Notes under the pieces: model-generated
The model's database searches: none
What the model was told of the DNA's origin: nothing
What the model saw: the letters and a program-made list of their open reading frames with translations, nothing else
Part shown: one piece after another, positions 41,877-50,045 of the stretch
Layout: every line of letters begins with the position of its first letter
Numbering within the stretch: position 1 is the stretch's first letter
Made by a program: the position numbers and the translations under genes
Assembly (NCBI GenBank): GCA_036960565.1
Contig: JBALXQ010000023.1
Span: 1 to 64,000 of the forward strand
Source: Bermanella sp036960565
GTDB lineage: Bacteria; Pseudomonadota; Gammaproteobacteria; Pseudomonadales; Oceanobacteraceae
Direction of reading: 5' to 3'
DNA length: 64,000 nucleotides

Positions 41877-42881
41877 ATGACAGCCTATTCCATACTAGAT
41901 CTTTCGCCCATTGTAGAAGGTTCAACTGCGGCCGCTTCGTTGCAAAATTCTGTCTTATTAGCACAGCATGCCGAACAGATCGGGTATAAGCGTTATTGGG
42001 CAGCAGAACATCACAACATGCCGGGCGTCGCCAGTGCCGCGACGTCGGTGGTGATTGGCCATATTGCGGGAAGAACTAACAGTATTCGGGTAGGGGCGGG
42101 AGGCATCATGCTGCCCAATCATTCTCCGTTAGTGGTTGCAGAGCATTTTGGTACATTGGAAACCCTGTACCCAAATAGAATTGATTTAGGTTTGGGCCGA
42201 GCGCCTGGTGCCGATGGAAATACCGCCAGAGCGTTACGACGCAGCATGGACCACGGTGACCAATTTCCAGAGGATGTTGTTGAACTGCAAAGTTATCTTC
42301 AGGACCCGACTTCCACTAGCCAAGGAATACGTGCCGTACCCGGAGAGGGAACCAATGTGCCGTTGTGGATTCTGGGTTCCAGTCTTTACGGTGCGCAATT
42401 GGCTGCACATTTAGGTTTACCTTTTGCCTTTGCCTCTCATTTTTCTCCCGATGCATTAACGCAAGCGGCACAGCTTTATCGTGAAAATTTTAAAGCTTCT
42501 ACACAATTAGCAAAACCGTATCTTATGTTTTCTGTAAATGTATTTGCTGCGGATTCCGATGCCCAGGCACAGTTTATTCGTTCTTCACATCAGCAAGGTT
42601 TTGCCAATGTTACCTCGGGTAGGCCGAGCCTACTGCCATATCCTGTAACAGATATTGAAGCGGTGTTAGACAGGGCAACGCTTAATCGCGTTAATCATTC
42701 GTTGCGGTGTGGCGCCATTGGTGGGCCAGAAAAAATTCAACAACAACTGTCTGAATTAATAAAGGCCCATAGGCCTGATGAACTTATCATTAATAGCCCG
42801 ATACATAACCATGAAGCGCGTTTGCAATCTTATAGTATTGCAGCAGAGGCGATTCAGAAAATTAATGAGAGGGAAAACTAG
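41877..42881 (+). CDS. LLM-class flavin-dependent oxidoreductase (MsnO8/YhbW-like)
   Basis: A 334-residue bacterial luciferase-like monooxygenase. The family core is clear: SILDLSPIVEGSTAAASLQNS, YWAAEHHNMPGVASAATSV, the TNSIRVGAGGIMLPNHSPLVVAEHFGTLETLYPNRIDLGLGRAPG block and PLWILGSSLYGAQLAA. The MsnO8 group uses reduced flavin and oxygen on an unknown substrate. I chose ATG 41877, directly after an in-frame TTG, with GAGGA 8 bases upstream. It probably shares a transcript with the SnoaL-like gene; together with the divergent AhpD-like set it suggests an oxidative module. Confidence 0.93.
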   Translation: MTAYSILDLSPIVEGSTAAASLQNSVLLAQHAEQIGYKRYWAAEHHNMPGVASAATSVVIGHIAGRTNSIRVGAGGIMLPNHSPLVVAEHFGTLETLYPNRIDLGLGRAPGADGNTARALRRSMDHGDQFPEDVVELQSYLQDPTSTSQGIRAVPGEGTNVPLWILGSSLYGAQLAAHLGLPFAFASHFSPDALTQAAQLYRENFKASTQLAKPYLMFSVNVFAADSDAQAQFIRSSHQQGFANVTSGRPSLLPYPVTDIEAVLDRATLNRVNHSLRCGAIGGPEKIQQQLSELIKAHRPDELIINSPIHNHEARLQSYSIAAEAIQKINEREN

Positions 42882-43172
42882 AGAGGCGGATTAAAGGGCA
42901 GCCAATTTTGATTGCCCCATGATTCGCAATTAAATCAACAAACTATATTTTTAAACGAGCCTATTTTAATAGACCAATCCACAGTCACCTTACCTGTGCC
43001 ATAAATATAATCGACATTATTAAAACCCAAATAATATGATCTTTTTCTCCTGCAAAACTAATGTCAGGGTAAGAAATAGCCGCATATTGTTCAGAATAAA
43101 TATGAACAAAACTCAAATAATATCGTTAGCATTTTTAATGCTGATTAAAGCCTTAGTCAACGGTTACAAATT

Positions 43173-44504
43173 TCACGAAACCGAAGCATTCAGATTTGTT
43201 TTAGCGGCCAAATGTTTAGCCAAGCGCAGCCCTAAACAAATTAAAGTGTAGCTAGGCGGTAAGCCCCAAGCCTTTGGAATAACTGATGCATCACATACAT
43301 ACAAACCCTCCACTTGAGTTTGCAAATCGGCATTCACCACTTCCCCTATTTTAGCGGTGCCCCCTGGGTGGGCGGCAAAGTGATGGGAGCGAAAAATGTG
43401 GCTGGCCCCCGCCTGCTTTAAGATGTCTTCGGCGATCTTGCAGCCTTTTTCTAGCTTTTGTTTATCGGCCTGGCTTAATGTTTTGTTTAACCAGTTAGGG
43501 CCAACTTTACCGCCGAGTTCATCTTTAATTTTGACCATAATAGTGAGAGTGCTTTGATGGGAGAGTAATCTATCAAACCGGCCTACTTGGGCACTAAAGG
43601 CTTGGAATAACGGTCGGGGTAGGGTGAGATCGGATAACATGATGCCTTCATCAGGCAAATGCAGGCCCGCTGCCATGGGCACTTCTCGGCCCGACTTCAT
43701 GCCTTTTATGCTGCCCATTACGGCGATAACCGGATCAACAAAATAATCCTTACCGGCCTTTTCGAAGTTAGCGCCCTTAATTTTTGAGTTTTGTAAAATT
43801 CGGGGGCTGCCTAGGCCGCCAGCACTTAATACTACCTGCCGGGCATAAATTGTTTTGGTCTGGCCTGCTTGGCTGTATTCCACTGCCACCGCCTTTCCAT
43901 GTTCAGTTAATACACGGCTTACCTTGGCCTGAGTAATTAACCGTGCCCCCAGTTTTAGCGCCGCCTCTAATGGGTGGCGTGCACTCCATTTAGCATCATA
44001 TGGGCAGCCATAACTGCAGCGGTGACATCGGCTACGGCACTGGTCCATGTGAATGAACTTTTCCAGCTTCTGCCAATTTAGGCCCAGTGCGGTGGCGGCA
44101 TTCGAAATGGTATGAGCCATGGGGCCCATAAGGGAGTCGGGTAGGGTCTCCAACGGCACAAGCTTTTTAACGTCTTCTATTTCTTGGGTTAAATCTATGC
44201 CGACCTCTTTAAAATAGTCCAAAGGTGGTGCTAAGGCCGTGGCAAAATTAATGGTGCTGGAGCCCCCTGAGGTAATGCCTCTTAGTAACAATGAAAAATC
44301 AGAATTAATAAAGGCGCCCTTACCAGGAATAGCCGCCATCTTGGCCATCTGGCTAAAAGTGCCTTTTATGGGCTCATGTTTTCCCCATTCTAGTATTGCT
44401 ACCTTTTTGCCGCGTTTGCTCAATTCATGGGCTAGGGTAGCGCCGGCTGGGCCACTGCCGACGATTAGGGTATCAAGCTGTGTGTCTGCAAGAGGGATGG
44501 GCAT
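43173..44504 (-). CDS. GMC-family FAD-dependent oxidoreductase
   Basis: A 443-residue flavoprotein. The Rossmann FAD motif is LIVGSGPAGATLAHELSKRGKKVAILEWG at residues 13-41. TSGGSSTINFATA follows, then a cysteine-rich loop CRSRCHRCSYGCPYDAKWSARH, VVLSAGGLGSPRILQNS, and the C-terminal HHFAAHPGGTAKIG and VCDASVIPK blocks with the active-site His region. It is shorter than most GMC oxidases (500-600 residues), lacking part of the substrate domain. The four-Cys loop is common in bacterial GMC dehydrogenases. It probably oxidises an alcohol or sterol-like substrate. Monocistronic. Confidence 0.88.
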   Translation of the reverse strand: MPIPLADTQLDTLIVGSGPAGATLAHELSKRGKKVAILEWGKHEPIKGTFSQMAKMAAIPGKGAFINSDFSLLLRGITSGGSSTINFATALAPPLDYFKEVGIDLTQEIEDVKKLVPLETLPDSLMGPMAHTISNAATALGLNWQKLEKFIHMDQCRSRCHRCSYGCPYDAKWSARHPLEAALKLGARLITQAKVSRVLTEHGKAVAVEYSQAGQTKTIYARQVVLSAGGLGSPRILQNSKIKGANFEKAGKDYFVDPVIAVMGSIKGMKSGREVPMAAGLHLPDEGIMLSDLTLPRPLFQAFSAQVGRFDRLLSHQSTLTIMVKIKDELGGKVGPNWLNKTLSQADKQKLEKGCKIAEDILKQAGASHIFRSHHFAAHPGGTAKIGEVVNADLQTQVEGLYVCDASVIPKAWGLPPSYTLICLGLRLAKHLAAKTNLNASVS

Positions 44505-45061
44505 GATTAATTAAGCGCTTCTTTTGGCAAGTGTTGTTATTTGATCGGTGAGAATATTTATGCCGAGCATAACATTGTTTTTATTGGGAGGCTGTAAGGT
44601 GGTAAGGGTTGAACTATTCATTGGAATGGGTAAGTGAAAACCCAAGAAGAACGCTGATTACTTTAATAAATTTTTTGGTTGGAAAGGTCGCACCAATGAG
44701 GATGAAAGGGATGCGATTTTGTTGGCGTTACTGGCTGCTTAATTACTGATCTACTAGGAGTAGAAAATTTCTTTCAAGTTCTGCGTTGTAAACCTTTAGG
44801 CACTTGCTAAATATATCGGCTCCATTCTGGGGTCTTTTAATAGGGGTTATGGAGTATACGGCTATATAACTGTTGAGTGTAGCTGGAGCTATGCTATTCC
44901 GGTCAGGTATTCTGTTTTACCGAAATTCACAATGCAAGAGCTAACTCGCATACTTAATAAATTGAACCGGCTATTTAACTTGATCGGTCTTTTAGTTTTC
45001 TATATAGTTTGATCATTTTTTATACACGACGTACGTCACGTAACCTAGAAGAATTACCGTC
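44505..45061. other. Gene-free stretch with a short coding remnant
   Basis: No intact gene. The segment 44638-44742 is open without a start codon and encodes a protein-like tail (NADYFNKFF then DERDAILLALLAA) before TAA, probably the debris of a lost gene of unknown identity. The remaining 300 bp form the leader of the MORN-like gene. Confidence 0.35.
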
Positions 45062-45967
45062 ATGATTAAGCCAGTTATCCTCTTAGCCTTTCTATTCTTA
45101 TTTAATGGACATGTCTTTGCTTACGACCAGAAATTTTGGGAGGACATGAGTAGCAGAAATTCAATTACTGCTTACCAGCTTTACCTATCAAACTTCCCTA
45201 ATGGCCTTCATGCGGAAGAGGCTCGATCTGCGATTGAAAAAAAATATCCAAGTAAAACTAAAGCGGAGCTAGAAGAAGAGAAGAGGCTGGCAAAAGCGAA
45301 GCTAGAAGAAGAGAAGAGACTGGCCAAAGCCAAAGTAAAAGCAGATAAGGCAGCTGAAATAGCTAATATTAACGCAGAAAAAAAACGTAAGGCGGATCTC
45401 ATTGCTAGCCAAGCCTGTGTTTTACATGATAACAAATGGCTTTATTTATCAAAATCCTGCTCGGGTAAATATGCTCATGGTGAGGGAAAGGCTCAAACTG
45501 AATCTGGATTAACTTTTATAGGCCTGTTTAAAAATGGCTACCGAGTTAAAGGCGAAGTGCTTCTTAATGGTAGTCTTAAATATGATGGGAATATCAAAAA
45601 TGGCAGGCCCCATGGTGAAGGTGTCTGCATACACAATGGAGAACCTGAAGCTTGTAAATTTTATAAAGGTAAGCGTATAGACGGACTCTATAAGCAGCGG
45701 ATAGAATTTGCTATTCAATCTGAAAAACTAGAAAAACAACAGCAAGAAATAGTGAAGCAGCAAAACAAAATTCTGGCTACGCAAAACAAGCAAAATAGAA
45801 TGCTTGAAACTCAACGGAAGTTAGCTACCGAAAGGGCAGGCAGTAGCCAGCCGGTTCAATATAAACATTCTACAGAGACTAACACTGCACCGAACCCGCT
45901 TGAGAGTGCTCTAAAACGTAAAGCGGCCGATAAAGCAGCAGACTTTATATTTGATCAGCTATTTTAA
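45062..45967 (+). CDS. Periplasmic coiled-coil protein with MORN-like repeats
   Basis: A 301-residue protein with a signal peptide (residues 1-20, MIKPVILLAFLFLFNGHVFA). Residues 25-55 (AYQLYLSNFPNGLHAEEARSAI) are the short helical repeat seen in caspase-associated and TPR-like proteins. A charged coiled coil (about 60-115) contains an 11-residue unit LEEEKRLAKAK twice, from a 33-bp DNA duplication (45268-45300, 45301-45333). MORN-like strands follow (GEGKAQTESGLTFIGLFKNG, NGRPHGEGVC), then a Gln-rich second coiled coil. It is probably a structural or scaffolding envelope protein. Partner unknown. Confidence 0.7.
   Translation: MIKPVILLAFLFLFNGHVFAYDQKFWEDMSSRNSITAYQLYLSNFPNGLHAEEARSAIEKKYPSKTKAELEEEKRLAKAKLEEEKRLAKAKVKADKAAEIANINAEKKRKADLIASQACVLHDNKWLYLSKSCSGKYAHGEGKAQTESGLTFIGLFKNGYRVKGEVLLNGSLKYDGNIKNGRPHGEGVCIHNGEPEACKFYKGKRIDGLYKQRIEFAIQSEKLEKQQQEIVKQQNKILATQNKQNRMLETQRKLATERAGSSQPVQYKHSTETNTAPNPLESALKRKAADKAADFIFDQLF
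45268..45333 (+). repeat. 33-bp tandem duplication inside the MORN-like gene
   Basis: Two 33-bp units starting GCTAGAAGAAGAGAAGAG at 45268 and 45301 differ at three positions. The unit length keeps the frame and adds one 11-residue coiled-coil turn. Confidence 0.8.
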
Positions 45968-46018
45968 TAACCATTATTGTACAAGTCCCCGTGTCCGTTC
46001 TTTAACTACATAATTATA

Positions 46019-46046
46019 AAAACTGCCCCAACTTAAGGGCAGTTTT
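46019..46046. terminator. Bidirectional rho-independent terminator
   Basis: AAAACTGCCC (46019-46028) and GGGCAGTTTT (46037-46046) form a perfect 10-bp stem with A- and T-runs on either side, between the convergent genes ending at 45967 and 46068. Confidence 0.85.
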
Positions 46047-46067
46047 GTTATAGCTGTTGCTAACGCG

Positions 46068-46493
46068 TTAAGCTAATACCAATAAGTAAATGACACAAAA
46101 CAAGGGGGCTAAGAAATCCAGCCAAGTCAGTACCTTAGGAACCGTGATGTTATGGGGTTGAACCACTTTGCCCTTACCAATGCCTGCACCACCGGTCACG
46201 CCAAAAATATTGAGTAGAAAGAGAAAATTAAACAGCGTTGTGGCAATAAGAAAAAGCCAATTGGTTTCAAGGTCTGCCCCATAAACAATGATAAACGTTG
46301 CCAATAGCCGAAAAATAAACAATAACCTTAAGGACCGGGTCCATTCAAAAGCAATCTCTCTAACCACCTCGCTCTTCCAACTTTCAGGAGAGAATTTGGT
46401 TCTTGTGTTCATGTCTAGGGCAAACAGGTACATCAAAAAACGAAAGATGGTGATGGATGCCACGCCTATATTCATGGTAATAACTAGCTCCAT
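46068..46493 (-). CDS. Hypothetical integral membrane protein, 141 residues
   Basis: A small inner-membrane protein with about four hydrophobic segments (roughly residues 7-27, 55-72, 80-98 and 122-140) and one charged loop NTRTKFSPESWKSEVVREIAFEW. GGAG lies 9 bases before the ATG on the minus strand, supporting this start. I do not recognise the family. It stands alone, convergent with the MORN-like gene through a shared terminator. Confidence 0.65.
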   Translation of the reverse strand: MELVITMNIGVASITIFRFLMYLFALDMNTRTKFSPESWKSEVVREIAFEWTRSLRLLFIFRLLATFIIVYGADLETNWLFLIATTLFNFLFLLNIFGVTGGAGIGKGKVVQPHNITVPKVLTWLDFLAPLFCVIYLLVLA

Positions 46494-46929
46494 AAATATT
46501 TACTCCTATAAAAAATTAACGAGGGATAAGAAAATAATTATCATTTTTAAGCGTCAGAGGTTTTTAATCCTTAGCGCCTACGGATTTAGAATTTAAGTAA
46601 TCACTTGTTCACAAGATAATTGCTTTTTCCTTGATATTTGTTCTAGGTTCTTATTTTCAATTGTCTGATTTTTCTACATTATTTAGTCCTTGTATATAGC
46701 AAAATAGGGCAATTTAAGCCCATGTACCATTTGATCTGAAAATTGCACAGTTCGGAATATATAAGCTAGGAACCTATTAGGCTATTTGGATATAATGAGT
46801 CCTTAGTGGGAATGCCGCCGTAAGCCTTGTTATGATAAATAAGTTAGCTAAATTGCCTATACTCATGAATTAACTCATTATAATTTTTCAAAAAACTATT
46901 GTTAACAACGATCTGGCTGTTTAATTATC
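46494..46929. other. A+T-rich divergent region before the LytS-type kinase
   Basis: About 430 bp with no coding frame worth reporting and no clear palindrome. It should contain the promoters of the membrane-protein gene and of the kinase operon. Confidence 0.4.
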
Positions 46930-47988
46930 ATGAAAGGCATGGGTATGAATAACCTCATTAAGCATAGTGCCTGGGTTTCCCGCGCCAGTATTTTACTGCT
47001 ATACGCCCCCTTGTTTAATTGGGCTTTTTTCTCCCTTTCTTTAACTAATATTCAGAAATTTAGTTGGAAATTATCTACAGAAATAGCCTTTGTACACTTT
47101 ATGACTGGGTTGTTGTGCTGGTTATTTATACTGCTAATTGAAAGGCAAGACCTTAAGATAAAGGGCAATACTGCGTTTTTCATGGGCAGGTATTTTCTAG
47201 GTACCACCATAGGTGGTTTGATTGCGTTTAAAATGGCATCACAATTGGGGTTTGATCAAACTCCAGAAAATATCGTGCCGATATTGCCCTTTGTAATGGC
47301 TTGGTTAGAGGTGGCCTTATTTGCAGCCATTCGGCATATATTATTGCAAAATCAACAACAATTAATTTTACAGAAAAATTATAAAGCCGCCCAATACTCG
47401 GCTCTTAAGGCTCAGCTAAATCCACATTTTTTATTCAATACCTTGAATCTACTTTCTTGTGAAATTGAAAGTAACCCAGAAAAAGCCTTGCACATTTTAG
47501 ATGAATTAGCAGGTTTGTTACGCCGAGTACTAAATAGCTCATCAAAACCTAACGTGACATTAGAATTAGAGCTTGAATTAATACGTCATTATTTAGCGTT
47601 GCAAGAAATGAGATTTGAAGAGAATCTAAATTACAAAATATTGGTAGATGATGATTGCTTGCAGATTCAGGTTCCTAGTTTGATACTCCAACCGATTGTT
47701 GAAAACTGCTTTGTACATGGTTTTAAAAATAATTTGGTTTTGGCTGAAATTACAATAACCGTAAAACAGCATGGTACCAGCCTAATTATATCAGTTAAGG
47801 ATAATGGTTGTGGATTTGATACTGCTAAAAAAAATCATGGTCATGGCACGGCCTTGGTAAGGGATACCTTGGCGTTATTATATTCTGGCCATGACAAAGA
47901 CGCAGCCAGTTTACAGATACAATCAAAATTGGGAAGTGGAACAGAAGTAATGATTAAATTACCGATTATCACTGGGAGTCAGATGTGA
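46930..47988 (+). CDS. LytS/YehU-type sensor histidine kinase
   Basis: A 352-residue kinase. Residues 15-140 contain about four membrane segments. The HisKA-like (His_kinase, PF06580) domain has the phosphoacceptor His166 in ALKAQLNPHFLFNTLNLLS, and the HATPase_c domain holds LILQPIVENCFVHGF (N box) and VKDNGCGFD followed by HGTALVRDTLALLY. This is the standard layout of kinases paired with LytTR regulators. The ATG at 46930 is used; ATGs 9 and 15 bp further in are possible. Its stop overlaps the start of the regulator gene, so the two are translationally coupled. Confidence 0.93.
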   Translation: MKGMGMNNLIKHSAWVSRASILLLYAPLFNWAFFSLSLTNIQKFSWKLSTEIAFVHFMTGLLCWLFILLIERQDLKIKGNTAFFMGRYFLGTTIGGLIAFKMASQLGFDQTPENIVPILPFVMAWLEVALFAAIRHILLQNQQQLILQKNYKAAQYSALKAQLNPHFLFNTLNLLSCEIESNPEKALHILDELAGLLRRVLNSSSKPNVTLELELELIRHYLALQEMRFEENLNYKILVDDDCLQIQVPSLILQPIVENCFVHGFKNNLVLAEITITVKQHGTSLIISVKDNGCGFDTAKKNHGHGTALVRDTLALLYSGHDKDAASLQIQSKLGSGTEVMIKLPIITGSQM

Positions 47989-48767
47989 TTTTTAATCGGG
48001 TATTGATTGCCGATGATGAACCCGCTGCCAGAAGAAAAATCAGGGCCATGCTTGGTAAATTAGTCGATCAAGAAAAACTGGTCATAGGGGAGGTGTTAGA
48101 GGCCAGTAATGGCCTTGAAGCTGAAGAAATTATTGTCAGTTGGCAGCCAGAATTGGTGCTGCTCGATATTAATATGCCATATAAAAATGGTTTGCAAGTT
48201 GCGCAGGCGACGCAAGCTCAGCTTTATCATTTAATATTTGTTACCGCATATGACGAGCACGCCATTAAAGCCTTTGAAACTCACGCCCTGGATTATCTAT
48301 TAAAACCGGTAGGACTTACCAGATTAGTCAAAGCCCTTGAAAAAATAACCTTATTACAAAATCAATTTTCACCCGTAATACTTAATAGCCTGCAATCTAG
48401 AATTAGTCAGAGCGAATGCCAGATTTCTATTAAAAGGGGAAACGCCACGGTAATAATCGAGGCCAATGAGATTGGATATATGGAAGCGCTAACTGGCTAT
48501 TGCCGCATACACCTTACCAAAGAAGGTGAGACTTTGCATAAGCTAGATACGCTATTAAGCGATACTCCTTTAGGGCAAATGCGAGAGCAATTACCAGAGG
48601 ATCAATTTATGCGAATACATCGCTCTTACGTAGTTAATTGCCAGCAAGTGGAACGCTATTTTACTAAGAATAGAAGGGTCTTTGTTTTTTTGAAAGACTA
48701 TGACCAAGTCATTCCTGTTTCCCGCTCGAAGGTAGGGTTAGTTCGTGAGCGATGGCCTGCCCACTAG
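47985..48767 (+). CDS. LytTR-family response regulator
   Basis: A 260-residue response regulator. The receiver domain has the acidic pocket in LIADDEPAAR, the phosphoacceptor Asp61 in LVLLDINMPYKNG and the Thr/Lys in VTAYDEHAIKAF and YLLKPVGLTRL. A LytTR DNA-binding domain occupies about 150-255 (ANEIGYMEALTGYCRIHL, FMRIHRSYVVN, VIPVSRSKVGLVRERW). The GTG start at 47985 overlaps the kinase stop codon by four bases. LytTR proteins bind direct repeats upstream of targets; the next gene downstream (49051, a secreted protein) is a possible target. Confidence 0.94.
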   Translation: MIFNRVLIADDEPAARRKIRAMLGKLVDQEKLVIGEVLEASNGLEAEEIIVSWQPELVLLDINMPYKNGLQVAQATQAQLYHLIFVTAYDEHAIKAFETHALDYLLKPVGLTRLVKALEKITLLQNQFSPVILNSLQSRISQSECQISIKRGNATVIIEANEIGYMEALTGYCRIHLTKEGETLHKLDTLLSDTPLGQMREQLPEDQFMRIHRSYVVNCQQVERYFTKNRRVFVFLKDYDQVIPVSRSKVGLVRERWPAH

Positions 48768-49050
48768 CAAAAGATGCTTTTTGGTTCTCCTTAATTTTAT
48801 TTCAGTACGTTTAACAATTTCAAGTGTATTTTCCTGCGAGTTCAATTTTCGATGTGTCGTGTCTGCTGGATATTTTGGACTAATAAAGTTGGCTTAATTT
48901 AATCGCCAATAAATACGGGTCTACACCCTTCACCGCTATTTCTGTACAAATGGGAGACTGGCGTTAAAGTTTTGAAAATATTAAGACTAGCATGATAGCT
49001 GAAACACTGAGTTTCAAAGCAACCTAAACTAACGGAAATTAGGTAAACCT

Positions 49051-49998
49051 ATGAAATATAATACTTATCAGCTTATTTCTTCTGCTTATTTAAAAGGGCC
49101 TCGCCATTGGATACTTCATACTATTAGTTTATTTTTTCTAGTGGTCGCGTTGAGTAATAGCAGTATGGCCCAACCGTTTTTTTCTGCGGAAAGTCATTTG
49201 GATACTACATTAAAAAAACTGGACTTTAAGGGGAAGTCGACCAACATAACTGGAATATCTAGCTGGTTGGAGAATCATAAAAGTAGCCCTATGTATTTGG
49301 TTAACTTTATTAAATTTACATCGTCGGACTCGGGCGACAGTCAAGAAATTCAGCGAATACATCATTCAAAAATGAAAAGAATTTTGAAAGGAATAGGGGG
49401 CAGGTTTCACAGTGTGCTTCAAACACAGATGACGTTTGACAGTACTACGGGTGATGAGTGGGATTTAATTGAAGTCGTATATTTACCACGTCGCAACCTT
49501 TTACCCTCACTGATTAACACCGCTGAATATACTCAAACCCGCAACGATAGGGCTTCGAGTATTCTGGAGGTTCAGTCTTACCTGATTGAAGATGCGGATG
49601 AGGATAATCCATTTGATGAGCGTCAAGATGACCCTATGAAGCAGGAATTTTATATGGTTAACCTAAATGAGTACCGAGACTTTGCAGACTATGGCGAGGG
49701 CCCAACTGATGTGACGGGTTGGGAGGCAAATCAACTGTATATGAGCTTAATCACGCCCATGCTAAATGAAATTAGTGCACAATTTATATTGGCGGGTTCG
49801 GTTGTTCCTGTTTTCACGGATGAGAATACACCTTTATGGCAGATATTAGCGGTGATTCGCTACCCAAGTGAAAGTGAGTTTTATACAACTGTAAGTTCAC
49901 CAGAATTCCAGGAGGCTATCGTGAATAAGTGGGCTGCCATTAAGAATAACAGCACAACCATGACTCAAAAAATGCCTAAGAACAGACATGAACACTAA
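49051..49998 (+). CDS. Secreted protein with two DUF1330-like domains
   Basis: A 315-residue protein. An N-terminal hydrophobic segment (about residues 20-40, HTISLFFLVVALSNSSMA) is a probable signal peptide with a long n-region. Two dimeric alpha-beta-barrel-like repeats follow: one starting PMYLVNFIKFTS (about residue 76) and one starting EFYMVNLNEYRDF (about residue 200) and ending SEFYTTVSSPEFQEAIVNKWAAIKNN. The second half resembles DUF1330 proteins. The periplasmic location is unusual for that fold, and no function can be assigned. It ends in a perfect palindrome shared with the convergent kinase gene. Confidence 0.65.
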   Translation: MKYNTYQLISSAYLKGPRHWILHTISLFFLVVALSNSSMAQPFFSAESHLDTTLKKLDFKGKSTNITGISSWLENHKSSPMYLVNFIKFTSSDSGDSQEIQRIHHSKMKRILKGIGGRFHSVLQTQMTFDSTTGDEWDLIEVVYLPRRNLLPSLINTAEYTQTRNDRASSILEVQSYLIEDADEDNPFDERQDDPMKQEFYMVNLNEYRDFADYGEGPTDVTGWEANQLYMSLITPMLNEISAQFILAGSVVPVFTDENTPLWQILAVIRYPSESEFYTTVSSPEFQEAIVNKWAAIKNNSTTMTQKMPKNRHEH

Positions 49999-50015
49999 TT
50001 TTAGAAACTAATACG

Positions 50016-50045
50016 GCTTAACCCTTAAATCTTTAAGGGTTAAGC
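50016..50045. terminator. Perfect 14-bp palindromic hairpin between convergent genes
   Basis: GCTTAACCCTTAAA (50016-50029) and TTTAAGGGTTAAGC (50032-50045) pair completely with a 2-base centre. It covers the stop codon of the kinase gene at 50040-50042. There is no T-run, so it is terminator-like rather than a classical rho-independent site. Confidence 0.55.

Noticed and set aside
43036..43251. Plus-strand frame at the 3' end of the GMC gene
   Set aside because: It overlaps the conserved C-terminus of the oxidoreductase and has no recognisable content.
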